A stretch of DNA of 64,000 nucleotides, from positions 455,501 through 519,500 of the forward strand of contig CAJNDS010001624.1 in the NCBI GenBank assembly GCA_905221605.1, given 5' to 3'. Shown in pieces: positions 11,436-22,952 of the stretch. The first letter of the stretch is position 1. The number at the start of each line of letters is the position of its first letter. Position numbers and translations under genes: made by a program. The notes below the pieces were generated by a model. It was not told the DNA's origin, made no database searches, and saw nothing but the letters and a program-made list of their open reading frames with translations. The stretch comes from Symbiodinium natans. Its lineage: Eukaryota > Sar > Dinophyceae > Suessiales > Symbiodiniaceae.

Positions 11436-13021
11436 TAAAACCGATCCGCAGCATGTCTCCAACCTGACCCTTGGTTCAGTGGCAACCAACGAGTGCTACA
11501 GGACTACGACAGATGTAAACGCGAATGGTCAGCCACGTGTGGAGCTGTTGCTTCAGCTACGTAGCCGGACTCTGCACCATTTTTTGAAGCGGCCCGCAAC
11601 CACCCATCTGACACAGACCTCTGTAATGCTTATGTTGTGACAGCCCTATGGAACGTGAGAGACAAGAGAAACCCCGACAACAACAAGCAGGTCTGCCGCA
11701 AAGCTGACCAATCAAACATACCCTCTGCAACGTGGCATGTCGTGCCGCGGACATGTTACAAGCCAAAAGAATTGGCGGGAGGCCGTATCTTGAATCTGCA
11801 CTTCACCTCTTTGCGACAGAACCTGCATCACTGGGTTTAGGGTTCCGGGCTTGTGTTGTTAGATTTCCTTCCTGCACATCTGGCGAACCGGTGTAGGGTT
11901 TGAGGGTTTAAGGGTTTAGGCTTTAGGGTTCAAGGGTTTAGGGTTTTAGGGTCTAGGATGCTGTCAGTCACGGTTCGTTGTCAGTCTGCTTGGCAGCATG
12001 CAGGAGGACACCGGGACCTCAACGAACTGCAATCTTAGGGTTTAGAGTTTGAGGTTTAGGGTTTAGGGTTCAGGGTTTAGGGTTTAGGGTTAATATGGGC
12101 AATTAAAAAAGGGGTCGACCCCTGGTACATCCCTCATATATCCTCTAAAACCCCTCCCTAAACCCCAAACCCTAAACCCTAACCAAAGGGCCCATACTTC
12201 AGAACCCTTGAAAGGAGGCAAGGGACCATAGTCACGGAACATGTAACTTCCCGTAACAAGCACTATGCTCTTTGCAAACTGTAGGGACTTGATGGCTTCG
12301 CTGCAAGCCACCTCATGACTCATGACAACACCCGTAACCCTGAGTCCTAAACCCCAAACCCTGTGCACATTGATGTTTGCTGAGACGTCGTTTTAAGGGA
12401 TGCGCTCCAACGCCCACGGAGGGGGCTCCACCCGAAAGCCTGGGCCCTAAACGCGGTTTCGCCCTAAAAGCGGACAGAGTACTACACCTAAACCCTAAGC
12501 CCTCAACCCTAAACCCTACCCCTAGAGAAGTCTAAGGTTGCCCAATGGGATCGCAACAGCAGGCCTCCAGCTCGCGACAGAGCTTCTTGGCACAGTCGGT
12601 ACCCTGCCTGGGGGTTGGGGTTTTGGGTTTAGGGTTTAGGGTTTAGGGTTTCGGGCTTGGGGTTTAGGGCTCAGGTTTCAGCAGGGTTAAGGGTTTAGGC
12701 GGGTTTGGGGTAATTTAAGGTTTAGTGTTTAGAGGGGACAGGCTGTGCAACGGCATCATGCGGATATTGGTGGCAGCAGCAGGGTGCACTGTTGTTCCGT
12801 TACCCTACACGCGAGACTTCGCACACATTCAACCACTGAACGGCCATGCTTGCAACGAAGAAGTCGACGGACTGAGCATCGGCCCTTCGACACAAGCGCA
12901 GCATGAAAGGCAAGCCGCCCACCCCTATATTACTAAACCCTAAACCCTACACCCTAAGAACCCCGTACCTGTCTCGCCTGTGCCCAGTTACGGTGAGTTT
13001 GAGCGAACCCATAAAAACCCA

Positions 13022-13168
13022 TACTTGACGGTTCATGGGTAGTTCTAAGTAGGGTAGTTATGCATAAGGTAACCGACATTGTAACCTCAATTAAGGTGTT
13101 ATAACCTTGTGTATACCTGCCCCACAAATTCTCAACTTTGATTATAGCTATTCCAGAAACCTTCAAGT
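13022..13168. mobile_element. Family C element with extra internal DNA
   Basis: Ends TACTTGACGGTTCATGGGTA and AAACCTTCAAGTA, flanked by TA. At 147 bp it is longer than the usual ~105. Confidence 0.62.
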
Positions 13169-13509
13169 AGGGGCCCTAAACCCTAAACCCTATCAAACCC
13201 TACCTAAACCCTAAACCCTGAACCACCCTACCGTAGGGAACCTTAAGACAAAGACGGAACCTCAAAACTGCCCAAATACTGTAGGAAGCCTCGAGAGGCG
13301 GCAAAAGTCACCCGGAGACGTTGAGAACCTCCCTAAACTCTTGTTTTCAACCCTAAACCCTAATCCCAGAACCCAACACCCAACGCCCTAAACCCCAAAC
13401 CTCATACCCCAATTCAAATTCCAAGGCTCGGGGTTTTGGTTCGGACTGATGCCTCGGTACGTAGGTCAAGGGGCTTTGGGGTTCTGGGTTTGCGGTTTCA
13501 GGGTTCAGG

Positions 13510-13612
13510 GTTCAGTGTTCAGGGTTTTAGGGTTTTAGGGTCTTAGGGTCTTAGGGTCTTAGGGTTTTAGGGTTTTAGGGTTTTAGGGTTTTTGGGGTTT
13601 TAGGGTTTTGAG
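13510..13612 (+). repeat. TTTTAGGG-type array
   Basis: Eight-base units (TTTTAGGG, TCTTAGGG) of about twelve copies. Confidence 0.85.
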
Positions 13613-13766
13613 GGTTTTTTGGGGGGTGCTGGTTCTCAGACTTTGGGGCTAAGAGGGCTTGGACCGGTGTTGTGGGCATCGGAAGGCTTCGAAGCCCCCA
13701 AAAGCTAAGGCTTGAAGCAGCCAAAGCCTTGAGCCCCGAAACCCCAAACCTCCTGAAACCCTGGAA

Positions 13767-13852
13767 AGCCCTAAACCCTAAACCCTAAACCCTAAACCCT
13801 AAACCCTAAACCCTAAACCCTAAACCCTAAACCCTTAACCCTTAACCCTAAA
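13767..13852 (-). repeat. CCCTAAA array
   Basis: About twelve units, ten of them perfect. Confidence 0.92.
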
Positions 13853-14026
13853 CCTAACAACATGCCCTGAGCCGTGAGATCATTGCCCCGCCAAGCCCCC
13901 TTGACCCTTAACAAACCCTAAAGACTAAACCCTAAATCCTTAATATCGGTACCTCGAGTCATATAGGTTCCCAACGAAGCTCCCACATGGAACATCGAGA
14001 AGGAAAACAAAAACAGGGTCGCAACC

Positions 14027-14254
14027 ATATGGGGGGCCTTCATAGTTAGAATAGGGTTCTGGGAAGTGATTCTTTAGTGTAATTGTAAGTATATACAAGG
14101 AGGGGTCCCCTTACTATACCAAGTATAGTTACGGGGATTTCAAACCTCATTTAGGATCCTTCTAACCCGATTTAAGGCCCTTGTAACTCTACTTATAACT
14201 GGGGGGGGGGACCTCCCTGGAGGGACCATGAGGGTAATTACTCCGACCCCCATG
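14027..14254. mobile_element. Family E element split by a family A element
   Basis: The left E half (GGGGGGCCTTCATAGTTAGA through AATTGTAAGTA) and the right E half (AGGGACCATGAGGGTAATTA, CCGACCCCCAT) flank an A element at 14096-14219. Confidence 0.58.
14096..14219. mobile_element. Family A element nested in E
   Basis: CAAGGAGGGGTCCCCTTACT, then CAAGTATAGTTACGG, AGGATCCTTCT and a G run before ACCTCCCTGG. The right end is degraded. Confidence 0.6.
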
Positions 14255-14306
14255 GTAAGCCTTCCACTTCGTGGGCTCCAACATCTGACTGGAAGATCCT
14301 ACACAG

Positions 14307-14364
14307 GTTTAGGGTTTAGGGTTTAGGGTTTAGGGTTTAGGGTTTAGGGTTTAGGGTTTAGGGA
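14307..14364 (+). repeat. TTTAGGG array
   Basis: Eight perfect units. Confidence 0.92.
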
Positions 14365-14514
14365 CACACAACCACACACCCTAAACCCTAAGCCACACAC
14401 AGGTGAAGCCCCAACGCTTGTACCGCCCCGTCTTACCTCATCACTGGGTCCATATTGAGGCCCTGGTGATGACCTTTTGGGGGTGTTTAGGGTTTAGGGT
14501 TTCGAGTTTCGGGC

Positions 14515-14640
14515 TACTAGACCCAAGAGTAACTTGGGAATACAAATGCAAAAAGGGGTACCCTTTGTGGTTTAAAGGGGCTTGTAAGGGACTCTACACT
14601 CAACAAAAAGGAAATAAGGACCCACTCTGGGTCCTACTTG
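14515..14640. mobile_element. Family F-related element
   Basis: ACCCAAGAGTAACTTGGG, GGGGTACCCTTTGTGG, then ACCCACTCTGGGTCCTACT. Diverged from the 5266 copy. Confidence 0.4.
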
Positions 14641-14832
14641 GGGGTTAATGGCACTCATTAACCAATTATAACTGTACACCCCCCTAAACCCTGAACCCTG
14701 AACCCTAAACCCTAAACCCTAAACCACTCCAACACTTTGGAGAGCTGGCGGGATGCAATCCACGAGCTGCTGAAGGTGGGCTTTTGCTCGAGGTACCTGG
14801 ACCGACCAGCGGGGGGGCAAGTGCGGCTTTCC

Positions 14833-14933
14833 GTTTAGGGTTTATAGGGTTTATAGGGTTTGTAGGGTTTATAGGGTTTATCGGGTTTATAGGGTTTATA
14901 GGGTTTATAGGGTTTATAGGGTTTATAGGGTTG
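14833..14933 (+). repeat. TTTATAGGG 9-mer array
   Basis: About eleven units of the 9-mer GGGTTTATA with one or two variants. The open frame through it reads INPINP repeats and is not a gene. Confidence 0.9.
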
Positions 14934-15162
14934 TCCGGTTCGTCAGTCATCTGGCTGTAGATGCGGTTCAATAGCAGCAACAAAGCGAATTCCCCAAAAG
15001 TACAAAAGGCAAGCTTTCAGCTTCTGCCTCAAGCAGAATGCTACATCACCCACAACGCCCGCGACCCCTCTTAAAAAAAAAAAAAACTTTGAACCCCCGG
15101 TGCCTTGAATTACCCTTCTATTTGCCGCCTTTTGGGCTTCTCGGGAGCTTCCGTCTCCCTAA

Positions 15163-15266
15163 TCTATGGGCCTTAATACTTAAAATAGGGTTTTGGGGGA
15201 TATTATAGTATAACTATGGAAGGATCCAGGAAGACTACTAATAATTATTCCGACCTCGATACCAAG
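15163..15266. mobile_element. Family E element, decayed
   Basis: GGGCCTTAATACTTAAAATA, GGTTTTGGGGGATATTATAG, then AATTATTCCGACCTCGATA. Confidence 0.5.
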
Positions 15267-15331
15267 CTCCACTTGGCAGCAAACCCACAAGCACTCTGAG
15301 GCTGCCAACCTCCAGTCAACACCGTGCACCC

Positions 15332-15530
15332 TACAAGGAGGGGCGCCCTTACTATATTAGCTATAGCTAAGGGACTTATGACCTAATTTAGGATCCCTAT
15401 AAACCAGTTCAGGGTTCTGAGAACGAGGGGCGCCCTTACTACATTCGCTAAAGTTAAGGGATTTATAGCCTCATTTAGGATCCCTATAACCCAATGTAGG
15501 TTTTTCATAACTCTACTTGTACCTGGGAGG
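15332..15530. mobile_element. Two overlapping family A copies in tandem
   Basis: TACAAGGAGGGGCGCCCTTA at 15332 and GAGGGGCGCCCTTACTAC at about 15426 each start an A-like unit. The first stops at GGTTCTGAGAA where the second begins. Confidence 0.55.
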
Positions 15531-15622
15531 GCGGGAGGAACCTCTCCTCCCAAGCGTGACCTGCGCGTGAGCGAAGCAATCCGCCCAAAGTGGCCAAAGG
15601 TCCGATGCTTCAATCAGGACCG

Positions 15623-15704
15623 TAGGGTTTAGGGTTTAGGGTTTAGGGTTTAGGGTTTAGGGTTTAGGGTTTAGGGTTTAGGGTTTAGGGTTTAGGGTTT
15701 AGGG
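15623..15704 (+). repeat. TTTAGGG array
   Basis: Eleven or more perfect units in a row, one of the longest perfect arrays. Confidence 0.93.
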
Positions 15705-16446
15705 TGTTGCACCCTTCAACCCCAACACCTGAACCCAACAGCCGTCAAATCCTCGAAAACATGAGAAGGCCTGAAGCTTGTCGCCCAACTTGTCGCAGAT
15801 GTCATGGAGAGACTTCACCTCAGTGGGTGACCCGCAAAAACGAGCTCACCACTACGTTCCCTGAATTATCCGACCCCTCCTGTCGAGCCTCCACACCGTC
15901 GCCTAGGCAAGGTACAAGCTGTCGCATTAGTGAAGTTCCAACATGACCCTCAAATTACCCTAAACCCTAAACCCTAAACCCTAAACCCTAAACCCCTATA
16001 AGTTTGGATGCAGCTTGAGCCGCCATAAACCGCTACTTTTATGTCCACGTCCCGCAATAAAAGCGCAATCGCGAGCCACGTTTTTGAGAAAGGGCCCACC
16101 AGCAAATTACCCAAAAGGCATACACTCTTTAAGGCCACGACGAACCACGTTGATGAGCCGCGAGCGGGGCTGAGCTTTCAATACAGCCCAGAACGACAAG
16201 ACCCCTAACCCCCTGCCTTTCCAAACATGAGCCCCTCGTTTCCTGCACAAACCAGACCTGCAGCAAGCTGCGCAACGAACCATAAGCAAGCTGCTCACCT
16301 CTCTGCTGGCAAAGCACTCTTGCAGTCTCCGAATGGCCGATTTAGCAGAAAAACCCTGCATCACTAGAGCTGCGAGTCATACGTCCGGAACGGATCACGC
16401 CAGTCCTTCTTTCCAAACCGCCTTATCACTCAGAATCAAGCTTGCA

Positions 16447-16546
16447 CTATAGGGGCCTTAATAATAACACAGGGTTTGGGGGGGGTCATTCTCGTACAAT
16501 TATGTAGGGACCGTATTAGTAATTATTGTCATTATTCCGACCCCTA
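16447..16546. mobile_element. Family E element
   Basis: CTATAGGGGCCTTAATAATA, a G run, AGGGACCGTATTAGTAATTA, then TTCCGACCCCTATAT. Confidence 0.6.
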
Positions 16547-18336
16547 TATCTGCACCCTGGAACTGAGAGCTTAAAAGAAGATTGTGGCATTTTTTTAGCT
16601 TGTACTACATATTGCGAGTATGCAAAGAGAGAGTATTGCGACACCGCTTGGGATTTGGGGGCCAGTTCACCTAGTTATGATCCCACTCGCCCAACTATTC
16701 CTTCACCAACCTTGAAGTACTCCAAGTGCTCGCATCTTTCGCTCTGTGCGGAGGCTACATCTCAAGGGCTCAAATTTGTTGATGACACGTTCTACCATCA
16801 CTTCCGCGAGGACCGAAGACTCACCTGAACACCTGCTGAGACCTGTAATGGGAGAGCCAAGGTGTGACGGGTGCTGCAGTTGGACTGGCCGCTGAGCCGG
16901 TTCTCGAATGACTCATGAGGTTCAGGTCTCTCCATCAATGAAGGGTTTAGGGTTTAGGGTTTAGGCAATGAGTCTCAAGGACCACTTGAAGATGTGAGAG
17001 TTAGGGTCTCAACGAGGGGTCGCAAGGAACAAAGCAACTCAGCCACGAGCAAGCTTCAGCCTTGCCAAGTCTATGGGCTCTTGACACCTTATTTGCTTAG
17101 TTGTCCAGTACCTAGGGGTTTTAAAGGTTAACCTTTGGGATTTTAAGGGGAATATATTAACCCAAAAAGGTTAAAGGTTACCTACTCTACTACTAAGTTT
17201 GAGCCCCTAACAGCCGTATTTAAAAGCTGAGGAGGTTCCACCATCCACTCAAGTCCTCAACCCTCAACTCTAAGCACGCCAATACCCGAAACCCCTAAAC
17301 CCCTAAACCCAAATAAGAAACCTTTGCAAACTCAAAGCCCGAAAATACTTCGCGAACCTGCTAAGAGTATGGGCCCAGAAAGTGGATCCCAGACCTTATG
17401 TCTTCGGGGAAAAGAGTAACTTGTGAAAGAGAGCACTTTAGGTCTCCTTTACATCTCTTAAGCAAGCAATTGGAAGTTTGGGGCATTGAGCTCTGTTTCA
17501 GAGGATCGCCGGAATGGGAACTGAATTAATTGATTCTCTGGGGACAGTACTCAAATACCGAAAAGAGCTATAAATGAGCCAGTCAACCGGGCTAAGTGGG
17601 TTCCGGAGACGGGTCTGGAATCGATTTACTACACACACAGGTATATGTATATATATATATATATAATATGTATATATACATATATACACTTTTATGTGTG
17701 TGTGTGTGTCTGGCTATAAATCGGGCCCTGTTGGGTGGCCATTTTTTGGGCCCAACCTTCATTTCGCTACCGCAAAGGCTGGGACACCCTGTTAGAACAG
17801 ATTCTCTGCGGCACCTTTACACGGGGGCCATCATTTGAGGTTTAGGGTAGATGGAGCAGCAGCAAGATACAAACTGCACGGTCCCACATGCCGGACATGT
17901 TACAGAAAGCATTCTCCCCGCAAAAACTTGTGGGGCCTTTTCAAAAGCTAGGGCCCACTTACAGGCACATCTTTCCCTTGAACCCTGAGCCCTTTACCCC
18001 AACCTCGAAAGCGACCGATCATCAACTAGGTTCCTCAGGCGATTCAACATGATTAGCATACCCTTTCCTAGGGATCGACCCTAAACCCTAAATCCTAAAC
18101 CCTAAACCCCCGAGAAAAACAAGAGAGAAGGAATAAGGATTTTGGGGTTGAGTGAGGGTTTTGGGGTGATAAGTGCGGTTGGGTATCCTCGACCCTCCAG
18201 CCTACCCTGTGACCCCAAACCCTAAACCCTAAACCCTAAACCCTAAACCCTAAACCCTAACCCCTAAAAACCCTATTTGTGACCCTAGGCAGGGTGGAGG
18301 TCCCGAAGTGGCCCCAAAAGCACCTCCAGCTTCCCG

Positions 18337-18550
18337 GTTGGGGTTTAGGGTTTAGGGTTTAGGGTTTAGGGTTTAGGGTTTAGGGTTTGGGGTTTAGGGT
18401 TTGGGGTTTAGGGTTTAGGGTTTAGGGTTTAGGGTTTGGGGTTTGGGGTTTGGGGTTTGGGGTTTGGGGTTTGGGGTTTGGGGTTTGGGGTTTGGGGTTT
18501 TGGGGTTTTGGGGTTTGGGGTTTGGGGTTTAGGTTTTAGGGTTTAGGGCT
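18337..18550 (+). repeat. TTTAGGG array changing to TTTGGGG
   Basis: Starts as perfect TTTAGGG, mixes, then becomes a homogeneous TTTGGGG block at about 18435-18525. Confidence 0.92.
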
Positions 18551-18639
18551 TACGGTTTACCCTAAATATTGGTGCCTTATTATAATAAGGAGTCAAAAAG
18601 GGACCCCAATTTTGACAGCCACCCACATGTTACTGAAGA

Positions 18640-18735
18640 AAACCCTAAGCCCTAAACCCTAAACCCTAAACGTAAACCCTAAACCCTAAACCCTAAACCC
18701 TAATTAAACCCTACACCCTAAACCCTAAACCCTAC
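18640..18735 (-). repeat. CCCTAAA array
   Basis: About twelve units with a few variants, facing the TTTAGGG/TTTGGGG array to its left. Confidence 0.88.
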
Positions 18736-18992
18736 AAGCAAAAAACATAAACTTGGGCTGCCGTCCCGGAGACCGCTTGCCGCACTTCCTCGAGTCGCCT
18801 CAAAGATGCCGGGTTTTGGGGTTCAGGGTTTAGGGTTGAGGGTTTAGGGTTTGTTGTCGGTGGGTTTTGGGGATGTGTTGCGTTTGGGGTTATAGGGCTT
18901 TCGGGTATAGGGATGGTACGCGCTTCGTGCGCTCAACTACACCTTATAGCAACTTCTCGGATTTCAGGGGCGGAGGTAAGACCTAAACCCTA

Positions 18993-19042
18993 GACATCCC
19001 TAAACCCTAAACCCTAAACCCTAAACCCTAAACCCTAAACCC
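18993..19042 (-). repeat. CCCTAAA array
   Basis: Seven units. Confidence 0.88.
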
Positions 19043-20017
19043 CGCGTGCCGTCGCCTGTCGGAATCGATGCCTTCCGGAAGAGCCATGGGGGGGGCGGCT
19101 GTCGCAACTGCTACGCTGGGGCGCGGGATGCCTGCTGCGACCGCGCGCGAAGGGCATTGAGTTCCGAGTTAGGGTCTAGGGTGTAGGGTGTAGGGTTTAG
19201 GGTTTGGGGGTTAAGGTTTAGGGCTTAGGGTTTAGGGTTTGGGGTTTTGGGTTTAGGGTCTAGGGCTTGGGACCACACACGGTGGTGGTGGAAGATTCAT
19301 TGGGCAAGGCTTTTCGCATAGAACTTGAAAGCATGAGGGTGTGATCCTCATGCCCCTGCTTCTGGAACCCAGATTTCAAAACACACAAAAGCACTCCCAA
19401 AGAGATGCAAACAGAAAAAACGCAAGTTGCCAGTTTCGCCATGATCCAGAATCCATCCATGGTTTCAGGTCCTGTGCGAGTGACGCGAACTAACATCCAA
19501 GGGGCAGCCCTACTCGGGAATGTTCTTAGTCCGCACAAGAGCACACTCTGGACAGCTTGTACTTGTGCAAGGGCCGACTTCCAGTCTTTGAGACTTTGGG
19601 GAGCGAATTTTGAGTTTAGGGTTTAGGGTTTAGGGTTTAGGGTTTAGGGTTTAGGGGGTTCCTACATTATAGCTGCACCTCCATTAAATGGTCCATTAGA
19701 CTGTGCATAGATACAAATACAGCATGATACAACTGCCTGTCTCCGCATGTATCCAAGAACATGCTTGCTCCAGGGCGCATATCACGACTCCTGAAGTTTA
19801 CATCCTAAACCCTAAACCCGAAACCCCAAACCCTAAGGAACGTTCGCGCACAAACGCCTTTTTGTCACGAAGAAGGACTCGGACCGATGCCACCCCAGCT
19901 TCTGTGGAGATTGGATTGCCCTAACTTCGAGAACTTATACGGGGGATTTAGGTTCAGGGCTTACAAGGAGGGGCCCCCGAGTTATACGAAAACTCGAACA
20001 GCCTAAACCCATAACTT

Positions 20018-20075
20018 AGGGTTTAGGGTTTAGGGTTTAGGGTTTAGGGTTTAGGGTTTAGGGTTTAGGGTTTAG
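20018..20075 (+). repeat. TTTAGGG array
   Basis: Eight perfect units. Confidence 0.92.
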
Positions 20076-20189
20076 GGGCATTGCAGCCTCTAAACCTGCA
20101 GAGATCTGGCCAGGTAGAGCTGCCAAGGCGTCTCCGAAGTGAGAGGCCAAGGCGGAGATGACGGCCGCTGTTATCGCTTTTGTTAAGGC

Positions 20190-20350
20190 TTAGGGTTTAG
20201 GGTTGTAAGGGTGATAAGGGTTTAAGGGTTATAAGGGTTATAGGGTTTAGGGTTTAGGGTTATAAGGGTTATAAGGGTTATAAGGGTTTCAGGGTTATAA
20301 GGGTTATAAGTGTTATAAGGGTTGTAAGGGTTATAAGGGTTAAGGGTTTC
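20190..20350 (+). repeat. TTATAAGGG variant array
   Basis: About sixteen GGGTTATAA units interspersed with TTTAGGG. Confidence 0.88.
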
Positions 20351-20377
20351 GGGTTTGGGGTTTAGAGTTTATATGCT

Positions 20378-20470
20378 GGGATGGTCCCCCTGAAACTAAC
20401 AGTCCTTAATAGGGATTGTAGTACGCCCTATAATGATTCCTATGAAGGACTGCTGGTATGAGGGGGAACA
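20378..20470. mobile_element. Family B element
   Basis: TGGGATGGTCCCCCTGAAAC, AACAGTCCTTAATAGGGATT, then GGACTGCTGGTATGAGGGGG and AACATC. Confidence 0.62.
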
Positions 20471-20700
20471 TCATTTCATATGGCTTGGGGTCTATAGGGT
20501 TCAGGGAAAGGCAGTAGAGGTTGTGAAAGTGTTTTTGGGGGGAGGCGCATGCTTGCGCGAGTTTTCGATTGCATTTTTCATCACCATTTGTCTACACTGC
20601 TATGTCAGCACAGGAACTGCTCTAGCCCCAATCTATCCCGCATGGTCAAGATGCCCAACCAAAACACAACAAAGGTTTGGCAACAACTAGGCTTTCTGTA

Positions 20701-20956
20701 CTACAAGCAGGGGACCCCTTGCTGTACTAACTATAGTTAAGGAATTTATCACCTAGTTCAGGATCCATATAACCCAATTTAAGGTCCTTCTAACTAGGGG
20801 ATAGGATGAGGGGGACCTTGGGGATATATAGACCCTCTGAATAAGGTCCCTGTTTAAGAGGGCCAGAAGAGGGTTAAGAAGGGGTTCCCTTTTAAGGGAC
20901 CCCCTTATCCAACCCAGGACTAACTCTGTGTACAACTAGGGGAGCCCCTCCTTGCA
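20701..20956. mobile_element. Family A element split by a family P element
   Basis: The A left part runs to CCTTCTAACT at 20795 and resumes at CTAACTCTGTG from 20920, ending GGGGAGCCCCTCCTTGCA. The 124-bp insert is listed separately. Confidence 0.65.
20796..20919. mobile_element. Family P insert with CTAACT target duplication
   Basis: The 124-bp insert begins AGGGGATAGGATGAGGGGGA and ends CCCCTTATCCAACCCAGGA. CTAACT occurs on both sides (20790-20795 and 20920-20925), while an undisturbed A element has it once. Confidence 0.62.
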
Positions 20957-21099
20957 GGCTTTCTGTACTATGCTATCTGACTCATGAGAGCACACCATCG
21001 CAAAAGAATTGCTTCGGCTGTGGGCGCGAAAGCCCCCGACGACCTTCTGCCTACAAAAGGGGCTAGAATAACTAGACTAGGTTTCTTTTTTCTGTTTTT

Positions 21100-21188
21100 T
21101 TTTCTTTTGGGGGGGGGGGGGTAATTCTAATATAATTCTATAGGGACCATAAGGGAATACCATTTGTAATTCTTCCGACCCCGATATT
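21100..21188. mobile_element. Family E element, left end missing
   Basis: G run, TAATTCTAATATAATTCTAT, AGGGACCATAAGGGAATACC, CCGACCCCGATATTA. Confidence 0.5.
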
Positions 21189-21329
21189 ACAATTTCGCGG
21201 CCGCTTTGGACCTGGACTTCTGGAAAGTCTTGCTTCTGGCTGTCATGAGGCGCTTGGAGTCTGGATCTTTCCATAGCCTGGTTTAGGGTTTAGGGTTTAG
21301 GGTGTGGGGTGTGGGGTGTGGGGGGCCCA

Positions 21330-21465
21330 GATCTAAGGCTCCTAGTATGGGTCCTTAACTTAGGTCGCTTCTTACATAACCCTTATATACACTACGCAGA
21401 ACAAGGGCCCATACTGCGGATCCTTATAGACAAGGGTAAGGGAGCATAGTAAGGGCTCACATGGT
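21330..21465. mobile_element. Family I element
   Basis: CTAGTATGGGTCCTTAACTT and GGGCCCATACTGCGGATCCT, then AGGGTAAGGGAGCATAGTAA. Imperfect inverted halves. Confidence 0.45.
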
Positions 21466-21643
21466 TCCAAGCTTAGACTAAAAGCCTGAACCCCAAACCC
21501 TAAACCTTAAACCCCCCCCCCCCCCCCAAAAAAAAAAAAAAAAGGAAGCCCTCAAACCCATGGCCTCATCAACCCTTTTCGGGCTCTCGCGTAGGCACTG
21601 GGCGCATTTGGTTGTTGCATGCTCTTTGCAATAAGGGCTCCTA

Positions 21644-21765
21644 CTGGGATGTTCCCCCTTATGCCAACAGTCCTTACAACGGAGTTTCATCCCTAAACCC
21701 TAAACCCTAAACCCTAAACCCTAAACCCCTATTCAGGACTGTTAGTATAAGTGGGAACATCCCAA
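21644..21765. mobile_element. Family B element with a telomere-type array in its centre
   Basis: Left arm TGGGATGTTCCCCCTTATGC, right arm AGGACTGTTAGTATAAGTGG then GAACATCCCA. The centre (21691-21728) is five CCCTAAA units in place of the usual A/T-rich loop. Confidence 0.68.
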
Positions 21766-22064
21766 GGTTCCTACATCTAGTCCCCCCGGAAAGGGTCTGG
21801 ACTGTCTTGAGGCTCTCAAGATCTCAAGATCGAACATGCAGCCCCGTTGCCTCAAAGAACTCAGCCCCCCCGAACACTAAGCCTTGTTTAGTCCCAAGGG
21901 CTTCATATACAAAAACTGCGACAAGGTCCAATCCGTCAGGCCCATGCCCCCAAATTTGCCATTCTGACACGCCCTCCCTTGCATATCCACCGAGACACTT
22001 GTCCTGAGCAAGGCGTTCGACCTGCCCCATTCGCGGCTGCACTATGGGTTCAATTGGTCAGGCT

Positions 22065-22268
22065 ACTATTTGCTTAAGAACCCCCCCAAAAAACGCTAAT
22101 GCCTACATTGCCCTTCTGAGGAAGAACATGTTCCATTTTTGGGGGGTTCTTACTTGGAGGTTTATGGGTAGTTATAAGCAGGGTTATAAGTACCTTAGTT
22201 TAGGCCATGATGTAAGTTACCTTACTTATACTTATGACTACACATGAACCTGCAAGTAAGCAAATAGT
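22065..22268. mobile_element. Family D element split by a family C element
   Basis: Left end ACTATTTGCTTAAGAACCCC; right end GGGGTTCTTA, then C, then TAAGCAAATAGT. Removing C and one TA rebuilds the perfect inverted terminus. Confidence 0.75.
22153..22256. mobile_element. Family C element nested in D
   Basis: 104-bp unit from CTTGGAGGTTTATGGGTAG to CACATGAACCTGCAAG, flanked by TA on both sides. Demonstrates a TA target duplication. Confidence 0.75.
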
Positions 22269-22409
22269 GGGCAGGGGGTTTCTGCCGTCTGCCTCTGGCG
22301 TTAATGAAACCAGGGTACATCTCGACGAAGCAACAGACCCAAAGCGACAAAACTCAACCCCACCCCAAAGTCCCCCAATCCAGACGGTTTAGGGAAAGGT
22401 GTTGTTGGT

Positions 22410-22530
22410 TACAAGGAGGGACCTATTTATACGTAGAGTTTTAAGGACTCTAAATTGGGTTATAAGGATCCTAAACTAGGTTTGCAGTCCCTTAACTATC
22501 GTGAATACAGTAAGGGGGCCCCTTTTTGTA
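22410..22530. mobile_element. Family A element (opposite orientation)
   Basis: TACAAGGAGGGACC, ATACGTAGAGTTTTAAGGAC, then AGTAAGGGGGCCCCTTTTTG. An E element follows directly. Confidence 0.66.
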
Positions 22531-22637
22531 GGGCCCTGAATTGATTAGAATACGGTGTTGGGGGTGTTATTGTAGTATAGTTATAAAGGGACCATAAGGG
22601 AATACTGTTACAAAATATTCCGACCCCTTTACTACAC
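22531..22637. mobile_element. Family E element
   Basis: GGGCCCTGAATTGATTAGAA, a G-rich run, AAAGGGACCATAAGGGAATA, TATTCCGACCCCTTTA. Confidence 0.58.
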
Positions 22638-22857
22638 CTCAAGCAAATCGAAACCTCCAGCTGCGCCGGCAAAGAGTTACTGGAGCCGGAATCCACGGCA
22701 TCGCGGACGATACGGACCGCCTCGCTTCTTTCCACGTGGCGCGGTTTAGGGTTTAGGGTTTAGGGTTTGGGGTTTGGGGTTTAGGGTTTATTCCGCATGG
22801 CGCAGGCAAAGGATGCCGAGCGAGGGACTTGGTTTAGGGTTAAAAAGTTGAGGTTGC

Positions 22858-22952
22858 TTCCGGGATGGGCTAGTCTGCCCGACAACCTCTCAAAAAAGGC
22901 CCCTTGCAGGGTTGAGTATGGGGATTTATACGGCCGAATTGCCCATCCCAAT
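22858..22952. mobile_element. Family J element
   Basis: GGATGGGCTAGTCTGCCC, then GGGGATTTATACGGCCGAAT and TGCCCATCCC: inverted ends GGATGGGC/GCCCATCC. Second copy at about 59141-59225. Confidence 0.5.

Larger units (their letters stand above)
8000..16400. other. Gene-free repeat region 2
   Basis: No gene supported. It contains long degenerate TTTTAGGG arrays (9674-9960, 13510-13612), a C-rich tract (9976-10217), E, C, F and A elements, and unremarkable unique DNA at about 10.4-11.1 kb and 11.4-11.9 kb. The open frame at 10377-10832 includes telomere-type bases and shows nothing recognisable. Confidence 0.65.

Noticed and set aside
14705-14983. INPINP-repeat protein on the minus strand
   Set aside because: Direct translation of the TTTATAGGG 9-mer array.
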